DNA of 64,000 nucleotides. It comes from Istiophorus platypterus. Its lineage: Eukaryota; Chordata; Actinopteri; Istiophoriformes; Istiophoridae. Both the position numbers and the translations under genes were made by a program. The stretch covers positions 10,612,001-10,676,000 of the forward strand of contig CM029114.1 of the NCBI GenBank assembly GCA_016859345.1. Reading direction: 5' to 3'. Shown here one piece after another: positions 12,761-24,460 of this stretch. The first letter of the stretch is position 1. Every line of letters starts with the position of its first letter. The notes under the pieces are model-generated. The model worked only from the letters and a program-made list of their open reading frames with translations, was not told the origin of the DNA and searched no databases.

Positions 12761-13839
12761 CCGGGGCAATGCCCTTTGCATGGTGGTTAACCAAATTATA
12801 AAGTAGGAATCAAACTTGAATAGATCTGTTCCAGGTTCTAATCAGGAACATGAGCTTGTGCAGAGGTTTATGTCTGAACTTTATTGAATCACCTGTATTT
12901 CCATGTCAGCTGTCTTTTAGGGGTGACGTTATATGGAAAACAGAATTTGGCAGGTCTAACTTCTATGTCTATGTAGCTACATATGCTCCCCCACAAGTCT
13001 TTGCTCTGTTGACGCTCAAATTAATTGCAGTCATCTTTTAACAATTTGAAATTGTGAATACTGTATTTGCACGAATTAACAAAAGCGAAAAATGAACATT
13101 AGTGACAGTGAAATAAAACATAACATTTTCAGCAGCTATTCTTTCTCCTGTATCTCATTTGCCACCAAAATATATTTGCAAATGATCACTTATTAAAACC
13201 AGACCACTTTCATGGAGGCATCAGGGCTGTCTGCTGATGCACAAGATGAAACCAATATGCTATTATTTGCACATTATTACTCAGAGTCTCCCAGAGAGTA
13301 AGTGTAGTTAGGTATTCTGTAAAAAAATATAAATATATATGTTCGGTTAATATTTGTTATGTTTTTCCAATCTGATTTATTAAAATAAACCTGTAAATCA
13401 CACAATGCTGTAATCTAAGACAGATTTCTATTCTTTCCTTTACGCATTTCAGAAAGGTTCAGTTCACTAAGTGAAAGTTTATTCTGTGAAATGCCTGGTC
13501 CTATTACAAGCAACCACAAGCTGACATAATTGGTACTGGCTGTTCCACAGGGATACAGCTTTGTCTGTCTGATCATAGAATGACATGATTTTACAGTAGA
13601 CTTTTTAACTTTATACCTATGCACCTTAGATTTCCAGCCTGTTGTAAAGATTCAAGTTGCCTCTGCAGTTTAGAAAACATCAAGCATCTAAAGTGGATAC
13701 ACAAGGTCACATCCAAAGTAACACATACTTTTGATGTGCAGAGAATAAAGGAGGAATTTACAATGATCACAGAGTGCAAATTTCAACCTCTATGATTCTT
13801 ACAAATGTCCTCCACCCACATCTGGACGTAGCTACTGAT

Positions 13840-14060
13840 TTCCCTGTGGTCCATCACAGGGGAAGAAGTAGAGCGGGTTGTTCACACATGACCTCTGACC
13901 TGCCACTGGGGAGCCAATGGGGGGAGCAGCCTGTGTCTTGGGAGCTCTTGCCCTCTGATGTGATGGCTCCAGGCAGTGGGCTTTGCGTGAAACCATCCCC
14001 CATGGCACCCCTTGCCACTAGATCCTCTGCATTATTCATACAGCCTGAGTTTGGGCGGGG
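13840..14060. promoter_or_regulatory. Candidate enhancer with a perfect DR1 nuclear-receptor element
   Basis: TGACCTCTGACCT at 13889-13901 is, on the minus strand, two exact AGGTCA half-sites separated by one base. This is the DR1 arrangement bound by RXR heterodimers, HNF4 and COUP-TF (NR2F) proteins. Surrounding sequence is mixed-composition and non-repetitive. Binding is inferred, not shown. Confidence 0.4.
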
Positions 14061-14689
14061 TGGGGGGGCAGAAACAGAATATGGAAAAGGAAGCACCAAG
14101 GTTCAAGACCTTCTCAGATCACAAGGAACTTCTGCTTAACCTCCCCTGAAGTGGCGAACACAGGGATAGAGCAGTTTTTTAAAGGAACTGGATCTGAAAG
14201 CAGGACTAGAGATCAATGGGAATTCCCTGGAGTCTTGGTGGAGATCGCATTCACTGCAAGGTGATTGGTGAATCAATGTGGTTCCCATGGTTCACTTTGC
14301 CATTGTGAGAACAGATCCTCCTTACTGCAAGTGATACTTCCTTACGATCAGGTCAACTACCCTTATGTTAGTCTAGCTGTAATTTTACGCAGTTTGTGCA
14401 TAATTGCAAATCATGTCAATTTACATGTAAACATGGAAATTTAAATAAGAGATGTTATGTGACAAAAGCTATATGAGTCTTGGAGATCTCCCATTTGAAC
14501 TAGTGTATATACAGGCACAGATCAATACAATGTATTCATAGCTAATAAATTCCTTTTTTTTTGCTTTGTGCTTGGCATAGCATCTCTCTTCATGCTTGCC
14601 AAATAGACTCAGTCACTGAATATGATAGGTGATGATTAGTGAAAAGCATATACATGTTAAGCTTTTAATCCCTAATGCTTTCCATGCAA

Positions 14690-15150
14690 CCTAACAACGC
14701 TTCACACCCCCGGCTCTTAATACAACCCAGCACATAACCTGCTAATTACATAATTGCCTGATTTGTTTTAACTGACAGAAGTGCCCTGGTCCATGACAAG
14801 GCCATCATTTGCTCATCCTCATTGTCAGCAATTTGCAAGGTGGATACCCCACCACACGCTCACTACACAACAGCCAGCACCACAGCATTAGAGACAGCCA
14901 TGAATTAGGAATGCAACGCAGCGGCAGAGAGATGAATAAATATAGCCGTTGCTAGATTAATTCTGAAAGACAAGGAGGCAGGCAGATAAAATAAACTAAC
15001 AGCAGCAGGCTGTCCACCAGATAAAGTGGGTACCCTATCGTCTCTCTTCTGTAATTACTGGCTAATAGTCATTAACCTGGCAAACAGAGGTTTAGCTGTA
15101 TTGTTTAAAGGACTCTGGGATGCATAATGACAGACTAATATGTCATAGCA
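14690..15150. promoter_or_regulatory. Candidate conserved non-coding element rich in TAATTA words
   Basis: A long non-repetitive stretch with homeodomain-type words, including GCTAATTA at 14741-14748 and TAATTA at 15052-15057, followed by GGCTAATAG and CATTAACC. Low-complexity content is minimal compared with its neighbours. Confidence 0.3.
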
Positions 15151-17656
15151 CTGGTGGAGATGGGGGAGGGTCGGATTAATGAGATTTTCCTGGAGGGAGT
15201 GTACAAGAAGAGGTAGGGCAAGCCTGGAAAATATAGGGGAAAGAGGGCCACATTAAGCTAATTGGAAGATGAGTGCCTACTTGTAAAAGTGCTTCTAATG
15301 GCATATTTGTTTCTCTCACAGCAACATAAGGCTAATGCAGGGGAGTGGAGTTGTCAGACTTACTGTGGTAAGGACTACAGGGGACTGTGTTTGTCTACAA
15401 ATGTGCGTCAACACACTTTAGATACTCACTCTCGTGCAAAACCTGCACATGTTTTTCTCACCTTTGATTGTTTAGAATTTTTCATGGCGGTTATCTGCAT
15501 CAAAAACTCTCTGGAATTTAAGATAAAATGATATACTGCAAAATATAGTGATTTAAATTAGGTTTAGCAATAGCATTTAACAAATAGCCATGTAATTGAA
15601 AGGTTTCTTGGCATAAATAAAAGTTGGAGTTTACACATGGAAAGTTTGTCCCTTTGCATCCTTTTCTGGACCGATTTGCTCCATTTTTGGATTTGCGTTG
15701 ACTCCCTACTCTAAGCCTGACTCCAAACCCCAAGCTTCTTGACTGGCCTGAGAAACTCAATTGACCAGTCGACCAGGAGGGTTCGGAGAGCCTCCTGTAG
15801 TCTCCTCACGGGCTCCAGTGCATAGCACAACTACTGACCTGTTCTGACAACTGTCTTGCCCTTCCACGCGCTATTAGTTTGCAGTTTGGCCTTTGTCATT
15901 TTGTTTGGCTTTTGTTTGACTTCAAGATTGGGGAAGTCGGCTGGGTAACTGTGTTTGGGTTTGAAGGGTGGCATTGGTCAAACCATCTTGTTGATATGTG
16001 TAAAAATGAAAAGCTTTTGTAGTTTTACTTAATGATTTTACTCGGTGCTTGAGACTAACCCAAGCATTTATTAGTGGGGATCCATTAAATTTACATTCTT
16101 TTTGGAAGCTTGAGGTTCTTATGAATGTTATTCCAATCTTAATTTGAAGAGCAAACATCAAAGTGGGCCGGTTTGGAAAGTGATATTAAGATGTCTTAAA
16201 CTCGCTTAAATTGAGTTAAACATGGCCAACCAATGATCCCAAAAATGCAAGTACTCTCTATTGCTATTTACTGCGTATGAAGCTGATACCCTGTTCATAA
16301 TAGAGTAATATACTTTAATTGCATTTAGAATTTTTTCATACTTCTAATCAGAGTTGTAATTATAGGCTACCTTGGTGTATTAAACATGTAACACTAACAA
16401 GTAAATCTTTTTTGTCACTAGAAGAAATCAAAAGACTTTTGTGCTTCTTAGAACTACAATTTCTTAAGAATTATTCTGGATGTGGAGCTATTTAAAGATT
16501 CACTTTCTAATTTGCTTTCATTTTTTTGTTTCAATTAAATCAAATGGAAGTACTAATGCCCAGATGGCCATGCAGTATGAAATAATAGTGCCCAGGCTAG
16601 AATTTAAAGTCATACCTCCAGGCAAAAACTCCAGAGCGCACACAGAATGAAAGTGTAAAATGTTTTTTAATGTATATTTAACAACAAATACCCCAGTGAC
16701 TATTGATGTTTCGTCTCAGAAGAATCTATTTCTCCAGTATATCTGAAGGCATGATATGAAACCACTCACACTTTTATTTTCTCTGTTTTTCTGCTCTTCT
16801 TCCTCTGTGTCTCTCCCTTACGATATCTCTTTCGCTGTCTCTCTTAAAACATTTATCTTCTGTTTTCTCCTTACAGGCCCTTTTTGCTTTGTGATGTTGG
16901 TTTTTACAGCTTTTTACTCACTCGAGTTGCCATTTATGTTTTATAGATGCCAGCAGCTAGCAGCACATTTGAAATGTTATCATTTCACCGTGACTAATTG
17001 TCACCACTTGCATTACTCCCTTGATGTCACTTGTGCCTGGTCCCCCAAAAACCTGTGTATGAAGTGTAGCATTAACACTATGTCTGTCTTTCTCTCTCTC
17101 TATCATCTATTTCTGTCTTGTTCGAACAAACACTAATACCTGCCATCTTATATAATAGCAGCTGTGGCATTAGTGCGTAAGTATCATTTCGTGAGTTCTG
17201 TCATCAGTTCTATGAAGCAGGGAAAGATGGGGGTTCATACACAAGAACAAAAGTACTGGGTCAAACTTAGCTCAACCACAAAGTCAATTCATAGGATCTA
17301 CCAACATTATTTTCCCAGAGTCCTGTTTGGCCTCTTGATGTATAACAATGTGCACATTTTCAAGGAGTCTGAGGTTTTTTTCTTTTCAGCCATTAAATGA
17401 CAAATTTCTGAAAAACTCTAGCCAGGTAAAGTGCCCTATTTGGAATAACACTCCCACCTGAGTAATTCTGATCATTTAGGATGGAATCACAGGAATAGAA
17501 AATGCCAAGGGTTATTATAAATTATCTATTTTTAATATTTGTTATTTTAATTTTATTTTTTAATTTCATTTTTTTTGCACCTTTTCAGCCACTGTCAACT
17601 TAAAATGCAATTGAGAGCCCTAAATGACATGGTCATTTATTACAAAGTATTTCACC

Positions 17657-17740
17657 ATTAATATTTAAGGGGAAACAGGGTGTGCATCCTTTAAACCATA
17701 CTAACATATTGATATGATTAATATTTAAGGTAACACAGGG
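17657..17740. repeat. Pair of short direct repeats, 60 bp apart
   Basis: ATTAATATTTAAGG followed by a closely similar AACAGGG/AACACAGGG tail occurs at 17657-17680 and again at 17717-17740. The start-to-start spacing is exactly 60 bp; the sequence between is unrelated. Confidence 0.7.
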
Positions 17741-17929
17741 TAGCCTGCCCAATGACAGGAACACAAGCTCAATGTCACTGTAAAGGCATCCTCCAACACA
17801 ACGTCAAATATACATTTGTTTTTTCTCTTTGAATGTCAAAGCTATTCCCTGATACATGGTGTAGCAGTCCCAACCTCCCTTAAGCCTTTCACTGCCTTAG
17901 AGACAGCGAACACAGTGAGAAAAATGCCT

Positions 17930-18130
17930 GCCAGCCAAGGTATGATTAGCGGCTTGCATTAATTATTCTATTATTTCTGTTACCTATTACTTCTGTGGCT
18001 GACACAATTTTATGAATATCACCAGGTACCACTTGTGTACAGAGGGAGTCCAAGCAAGCATACCGCAATTCATGCCCACTCCCATCACTGTGTGATTAAT
18101 GATGCGGAGCTGACTTCTTGAAAAAAGTAG
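17930..18130. promoter_or_regulatory. Candidate intronic regulatory element just upstream of the large exon
   Basis: Ends about 200 bp before the exon. Contains ATTAATTA (17958-17965) and TGATTAATGATG (18093-18104), the latter similar to PBX-HOX composite sites. It could act as an enhancer or in splicing; sequence texture is the only evidence. Confidence 0.3.
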
Positions 18131-18326
18131 ATGGAAAAGAGTGACAGTAGCAGAGGGGAGATTTTTGACAAAGCTCTGGTAGTTGCATGTTGCTCTGGGG
18201 GTCTCTGAAAAGCTTGCCCTTACAAACTAACCCCTGCTCTATCTTCTCCTTTGACCACATTGATTATGCACAATCAATAATGGTTTGTATTTGTGTCTTC
18301 TCTCTTGTGTTTTCTGGGGCATCTAG

Positions 18327-20734
18327 GATGCTGCAGGCAAGGTCCTGGACCGCTGGACCATCATGTCCAGAGAAGAAGAGATCATCACCCTGCAGCAATT
18401 CCTTCGCTTTGGTGAGACCAAGTCTATTGTGGAGCTGATGGCCATTCAGGAGAAGGAAGGTCAGGCAGTAACAGTTCCCTCCTCCAAGACAGACTCCGGT
18501 ATTAGGACATTCATTGAAAGCAACAACAGGACCCGCAGCCCTGGACTCCTGACACATCTGGAAAACAGTAGCCCATCAAGCATTCACCATTTTGAGAATA
18601 TCCCCAACAGCTTAGCCTTCCTCCTACCCTTTCAGTACATCAACCCAGTGTCAGCCCCCATGCTTGGCTTGCCCCCTAATGGCCTGCCTATCGAGCAGTC
18701 TGCACTCCGGCTCCGGGAGCCCAGCCTGCCAAACCAAGGTGAACAGGTGGAGACCAGTGAGTCAGAAGTGTCCCTGTCGCCCTTCCGCACAGGCCAGAGC
18801 CCTAGCCGTGGAGCCCTGGGAGCAATTAACAACAGCATTGAACCCAAGACAGAGCCTAACAACAGGGCATCGCCGATCTCACCTACCCCTTCCACCCAGC
18901 AAGCTCAACAACAGCAGCAACAGCAAACACAGCTTCAGCAGCAACAGGGCCAGCAGCAGGCCCAAAATCAATCTCAGCAACCCAACAGCTTGAGTGACCA
19001 CCAGGTCCACCACCACTTTGTAAAGGACGAGCAATCTAAAACCATCACCCATCCTTCCTTTTCATCCAAGATGCATCGCATGCGCCGCATGGGAGCCACT
19101 TCACGCAAGGGTCGTGTTTGTTGCAACTCCTGTGGCAAAACCTTTTATGACAAAGGCACACTTAAGATACACTATAATGCTGTACACTTGAAGATTAAAC
19201 ATCGTTGCACCATTGAGGGCTGCAACATGGTTTTCAGCTCACTTCGCAGCCGCAACCGTCACAGTGCCAATCCCAATCCACGGTTGCACATGCCCATGCT
19301 GCGCAATAACCGCGACAAGGACCTCATTCGTGCTAATTCAAGCACCGGTACACCTGTCATTTCAAGCACCAAGAATGGCGGCTTCACACTCACCAGCCCT
19401 GGAAGGCCACCACTGGGCTTCACTACTCCACCTGTAGACCCTATGCTTCAGTCACCCCTGCAAAGTCCACTGGTGTTCCCCTCCCTGAAGTCAGTGCAGC
19501 CAGTCCAGCCAGTGCCCCCTTTCTACCGTACACTCCTGTCCCCTGCTGACCTCGTCAGCCCTCCAGTTTCACTGCCCACCAGCCCAATCCTGCCCACTAC
19601 TACTAACAGTACAACCTTAATGGACCAGCAACAGCAGCTCCTGGCTGCTGCAGCTGTAGCTTCACATAATAGTGTTCATGTATCAGAGGGAGGACCCATG
19701 TCCCACCGCTTACCGACACCTACTACCAACCAGGACCTCACCAGTGGCAGCAGTGACCCCACACCAAAAAAGAAGCCTCGTAAATCTAGCATGCCAGTGA
19801 AGATTGAGAAAGAAGTGATCGATGTTGCGGATGAATATGAGGACAAAGATGAGGATGATGATGATAACATCCACCAAAATCACCACCATCACCAGTCATC
19901 CCTTCTTCACAATAATATCAAAATTAATGGAAACTGTAACAGCAACAACAGTGGCAGTGGTACTGGGAACCACAGTGGTGGTAGTGGACAGCAATCCCCT
20001 TCTCAGGACGAGATGAGCCCTGGCTTAGCTCTGAGAGGGATGATGAGACAAAGTGAAGATGAATGTCGGGAAGGGACTGGTAGTGACCACAGGAGTGGAA
20101 ATGATCTGCGAGGCTCTGGTGAGCTACGTTGCATGGACAGCTTCACCTCTGAGGACCAGGATCATGAGAGAGACTTTGAGAATGAGTCTGAAACCTCTGA
20201 TTCCAAGATGTTCTACCGTGATGAGCTCATGGATGTGGAAGAACAGCAAAAACACAGCAGGGGTGGAAGGGGTCTGGACAAGGAACAGGACGATGAGGGT
20301 GGTGAGGAAGCTCATTTGAGAAAGGAAATGGAAGGAAAGGGCCATTCCTCACCCTCCCCTCATCACCCCCCTATCAAGATCAAGGAAGAACTCAACGATC
20401 CTACTTATGACATGTTCTGCATGGGCCAGTATGGCCTCTACAATGGAGGCATGGCAGCAGCTGCCGCTGCTGCTGCAAGTATGGCTGCTCTGCATGAAAG
20501 CTTCATCTCTTCGATGGGCTATGGTGCAAGCCCACCGAAATTCCCCTCTTCTCAATCACCAGAGGGAGATCCATGTGCAAGCCCTGACCCCAAAATCTGC
20601 TATGTGTGTAAGAAGAGCTTCAAGAGCTCCTATAGCATGAAACTGCACTACAAGAATGTGCACCTCAAAGAGATGCATGTGTGCACTGTGGCTGGCTGCA
20701 ACGCCGCTTTCCCTTCCCGGCGGAGCCGAGACAG
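18327..20734 (+). CDS. bnc2: bnc2 large coding exon: zinc fingers 1-3 and most of 4
   Basis: Basonuclin 2, a nuclear zinc-finger protein; in zebrafish it is needed for adult pigment pattern and female fertility. The exon opens in phase 0 after a pyrimidine-rich acceptor; an in-frame TAG ends at 18326, so the frame closes exactly at the boundary. It encodes DAAGKVLDRWTI, then an internal Met at 18363 (used as M1 here; not the true start). FENIPNSLAFLLPFQYINP, around residues 79-97, identifies basonuclin 2 rather than basonuclin 1. Finger 1 is C254-C257-H270-H275. Finger 2 is C282-C287-H300-H309, with the wide His spacing of the family. PKKKPRK (468-474) is a nuclear-localisation-type motif; VKIE and IKEE fit the sumoylation consensus. 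Finger 3 is C746-C749-H762-H767. Finger 4 begins C774-C779 and loses its histidines to the next exon. The donor is ACAG/GTTAGT. Gln-, His- and Ala-rich tracts and acidic runs make it longer than the human exon as I remember it. Confidence 0.97.
18897..18980 (+). repeat. bnc2: Gln-rich tract in bnc2 (interrupted CAG/CAA repeat)
   Basis: Residues 179-206 (internal Met numbering) are mostly glutamine: a run of seven Gln at 182-188, four at 192-195 and three at 197-199, separated by Thr, Leu, Gly, Ala, Asn and Ser. Codons mix CAG and CAA, so the DNA is an impure trinucleotide repeat, which usually slows slippage. It lies in the linker between the conserved N-terminal block and finger 1. As I remember it, human BNC2 has no comparable tract here, which suggests a lineage-specific expansion in disordered sequence. 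Confidence 0.9.
20454..20477 (+). repeat. bnc2: Eight-alanine tract in bnc2
   Basis: Eight consecutive alanine codons (A698-A705) use mixed GCA, GCT and GCC. They sit between the conserved YGLYNGG and SMAALHESF motifs just before finger 3. The human protein, as I recall it, runs almost directly from GGG to ASMAAL, so the tract looks like an insertion in this lineage. Polyalanine of this length is common in transcription-factor linkers and need not have a specific role. Confidence 0.88.
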
Positions 20735-21247
20735 GTTAGTGCTAGAATTTGGTAATGTAACCATTTTATTTCACTGTAATTGCAACAGTTGCAGGTAGGT
20801 TCAATAGAAATGTTTAATTCTTTATTATCCATTAGGATTTAAAAATGGCACTACAAAAATCCAAAGAATACAGTTCTTTTTTGTAAGGATAATTGAGTTT
20901 TATAAAAGTCATGTCAAAACAAGTGTAAATGACACTAGCATTTTTGTAGGAGATATGGCCCATTTGATGTTAATAAAACAAAATTAAACTGCAGTATTTC
21001 ATTACTGTATGAAATTTATCTGCATAAGCTATCACTTAACTCCTGTTAGCTAATAGATTCAGGGACATCTGCTCCTTGTCAAGTAAAGGTTCAGAAGAGC
21101 AGGGTGTCAGGATGAGTAACACATGCACACTCTGTCATACAAGCACTAGTGCTGTACCCATCAACCCTCTAGCTGCAGTGTGTTGTTTACCTGCCCTCAT
21201 TACCTCACCTTGTCACAGGAAAGTGAAGGTGCATATATTAACATAGA

Positions 21248-21268
21248 CAGTGGTTTATCAAACCACTG
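21248..21268. repeat. Perfect 9-bp inverted repeat with 3-nt loop
   Basis: CAGTGGTTT, then ATC, then AAACCACTG. Each arm contains AACCAC, the Runx core, so it can also be read as two divergent Runx-like half-sites. Confidence 0.8.
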
Positions 21269-22809
21269 CATTTATTAGCGCATTAGGAGGTGAGGCTTGC
21301 CCTGCTCACCTGGGCTTGTTAGCACATATCAATCCCACACACTCTGCAGAATATATATACTACAACAGCACTGGCAGCAGGTTCATCCTATAACACATGC
21401 TTGAGGTACACACACCTCAATAGTGCCCTTGGCTAGTACAGGCTCCCTAAGGGATTAAAGACAACAGTATGTTAGGCTTTTTTGATTTTTTGATTTTTTG
21501 CATCATGTGAGTAACTTTTAAGTGTTAAATTGGCCAGTGTTCAGTCATGCTTATTGAGTATGATTTCTCTTTCACAATACTTTATACATAGCTATTAATA
21601 ATATCCATTAGTATTAGTTTTATTGGAAAAATTAAATAGATATCAAAAACAGAAGAATTCATACTTCAGGTTTCATGACACAGACAATCATATTTCCTTG
21701 ACAGTCATATAAATCATAGCTGCTTGGCTGAGTTATCTGGTAACTCACACAGCACACACATAATGTAAAATGGCCTTTGGAACAAATCGTAAATACACCC
21801 CACCCCTCTAAAATTCACAGCACTTGAGTGGTGACAAATGCCTCACATGCTCACACTCGTCATATTCATCCCGGTCATTTGTAGGAATAGATATGGAAAA
21901 AAAAAAAAACTATCTTGTAATATCAATGACGTGAGTTTCACGAAGGGCAAGTTGAAACTTACTGCATGCTTCCAAATGGCAAACAAATATTCTCAGACTG
22001 AGCTTTAGATTTTTCTTCAGTGTTTTGTCTTGCCTACACATTGGTTCTGCCCCCCTTCTCCATCATTTCCTCCCTTCTCTCAAACTTGCTGGTTCTTTTC
22101 CACCCTGAGCCTTTTATTACATTTGTTGTTTCGGTGGCATCTGTTCCCACCAACGTTTCTCCATTAGTAGCATGTAAATAGAGCAGGTGATTCTGGAACT
22201 CTATTAGAACGAAGCAGGGAGGGGAATAGGGGGAGAAGAACAAGAGTCAAGTTTGCATTAGTGAAGGTGTTACCCTGTTGCTCACCTGACACAGCTGTAC
22301 CTACAGCAGCAAGATGACACAAAGTGTTGTTAAAGCATCCACTGCCTCAGTGTGCTGTACTGCCACCAGTGAGTTTATTAGCCCCCTTCTTTTGTCAAGG
22401 CTTCAGAAATAGAGAATACATGAGGCACGATGAGGCTGCAGCAAACATGTAACAAATAGATAACAAAGGAAACTATTTATTCTTGTCTCTTTCTATTTAG
22501 CTTCCTAATGATTTAAACCAGTTGTTTCATATAAACAAATAACTTTCCAATGGCAAAAAGAAAGTTTCACAGTACATTTATTGTGGAATTCAATATGAGA
22601 AGACTTCGGTATAAGATAGGAGTTAGACGTAAGAGTTCTGTAAACTGAAAAAAAGAAAAACATTTTGAAACTAGCTCACAGAGTAAAGTGCTGCATGGTA
22701 ATTAGCAGATATTGCTTAGTGAATTACTATGAACAAAAAGTTAAATTCCTACAGCTGCCCTGCTTTTTTGTGCAGTTATCTGATTTAGTCCTTTCATAAT
22801 GGAATCTGA

Positions 22810-22824
22810 CCCCCCCCCCCCCCC
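22810..22824. repeat. C15 homopolymer
   Basis: Fifteen consecutive C on the + strand within the last intron, followed by GCCACC. Confidence 0.85.
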
Positions 22825-23057
22825 GCCACCAATGGCCCAACGGCTCACGGAACAGAGAGAGGAAATAATTGTAAGAAAAAAAGAAAACAAGAAGAAAAAG
22901 TTTGGAGAGGAAAGATGCATGCAAATATGCAGCCAGGCATGTGGTATTAAGCCAGGGGTGAGTGGAGTCTTTTAGACAGGAACGGGGTTCACAGATTCGA
23001 GTACACTGTACTGACAAAACTTAATACCTCAACAAGAACCCTCAACTCCTGTGTCAG

Positions 23058-23058
<1 letters not shown>

Positions 23059-23110
<52 letters not shown>
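23059..23110. repeat. (TG)26 microsatellite
   Basis: About 26 TG units, followed by TATATGTGTATGTGCATG. The minus-strand frames here are Thr-His artefacts. Confidence 0.95.
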
Positions 23111-23119
<9 letters not shown>

Positions 23120-23238
23120 ATGTGCATGTGTCTGTACTTGTATGTCTGTCTTTGAGAGAACAACACACTTGACTTATGTACACTATGGGGTGAGGACATT
23201 TTGGGAATGCGAGGAAATTTCATCAGGTCCTCTCTTTT

Positions 23239-23243
<5 letters not shown>

Positions 23244-23309
<66 letters not shown>
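23244..23309. repeat. (GT)33 microsatellite
   Basis: About 33 GT units, followed by CTGTGTCTGAGAGAGAGAGA. It is separated from the previous TG tract by about 130 bp of ordinary sequence. Confidence 0.95.
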
Positions 23310-23310
<1 letters not shown>

Positions 23311-24392
23311 TGTGTCTGAGAGAGAGAGACAGTTTGACTCAGTGATGAGAAACACCAGCATATAAATGCCATTCAAACATGAAAACATATGAGACACAGA
23401 GATAACTTTGTAGCAAGGAGGGACAATTGTGAACGTAATGCATCTTTGAGCCACGGGTGTACTGTATAGCTGTGGGTGTGTGAGACCTAAGCACACTATT
23501 GTTTCCATACTTTTTCTGTGGGGGATAAAGTACTGATAGCATATGGGATATATTACTCTGCCGCTGGTTCAAATAGGGAACAAAACAACAGAAGAAGGGC
23601 ATTGTATAGCTAAAAGAATCCTGGGGCTTTGAGACGAGTCAATACACAAGCCAAGCTCTCATCAAATCTGTCCCTGGATAATCCTCTAATGATATAATGA
23701 ACAGCCTGTTTCTGAGTGTAATGGTAGCAATAAAATGGGAAAATAATTTTGTTGTTTTTATTAGAGCATATTCTCTGATAAGATTAAGAAATCATGTACG
23801 AAGAGTTTATAAGATCAAGTCACACTGCGTCTTTTTCCCTATGTGAATTTTTCATCAACAGTTTTGCAGTGTTTCACCTCAGACATAAAGGACTGATAAA
23901 AGCACCTAGTAATTAACACAAATAAATCCTCTTCAATGAATAAAAATAAGCAAATAGCCATAAAGATTAATAACCACACAGAATATTTGAATGATAAATT
24001 TTAAGAGGAAGGTAAATCAGTGGATATTTGTTGTTTTTACAGCTGAATAATATATGCTAAAGCAGCATCATAACATGCAGTCTGGCCTGTTTTTCTCCTC
24101 TCAATACCTTCCAAACAGCTGTTGACATCCAGCAACAGGAAAAGTCTAAGTATGTCTGTATATCTAATTAGTCCATGAGTGAAAAGCCAAAAGGCATGTA
24201 AACGCACCGTCAGACACCGGCATCAAAAGCTCCCATATCAAAGTGAAGAAGAAAACTGAGGAGAGGTCATTTGATCTACGGAGAAAAACAACCATGAGCC
24301 AATGACATTGTCAGAGTAGGACACTGAAAATGTGCAGCCATGGAAAAAAAGTATCACTAGTGTTTGTTTAGGTTGGATCCTAGCCCTATTTA

Positions 24393-24460
24393 TAAGACTG
24401 TGGAATGAGCAGCAGATCTCACACACATGGCTTAAATTAAGACTGTGGTAATGAGCAGCA
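24393..24460. repeat. Short direct duplication beside a CA repeat
   Basis: The segment at 24393-24414 recurs at 24438-24460 with one inserted T (22 of 23 positions match); shared words are TAAGACTGTGG and AATGAGCAGCA. The period is 45 bp and the second copy runs into the CA microsatellite, suggesting local slippage or duplication. Confidence 0.8.

Larger units (their letters stand above)
1..18326 (+). other. bnc2: Intron of bnc2 upstream of the large coding exon (non-coding)
   Basis: This 18.3 kb precedes the acceptor at 18325-18326 and is read as intron because the bnc2 frame continues upstream into exons not present here. I looked for the conserved N-terminal basonuclin segment that precedes the DAAGKVLDRW residues and did not find it on the + strand. 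Open frames here are short and start or end in low-complexity sequence. The content is AT-rich single-copy DNA, CA/TG microsatellites, a pyrimidine-rich tract near 1774-1830, and several mixed-composition stretches listed separately as candidate regulatory elements. Whether an alternative first exon or promoter lies within it cannot be told from sequence alone. Confidence 0.75.

Noticed and set aside
1..18326. Search for the exon encoding the conserved N-terminal block of basonuclin before DAAGKVLDRW
   Set aside because: No matching translation was found, so upstream coding exons are taken to lie outside the window.
18363..18365. ATG at 18363 as the true bnc2 start codon
   Set aside because: The 12 codons before it in the same exon (DAAGKVLDRWTI) are conserved in basonuclins and lie right after a good acceptor, so this Met is internal.
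23029..23508. 159-codon minus-strand frame with long Thr-His repeats
   Set aside because: Translation of the two TG/CA microsatellites, not a gene.
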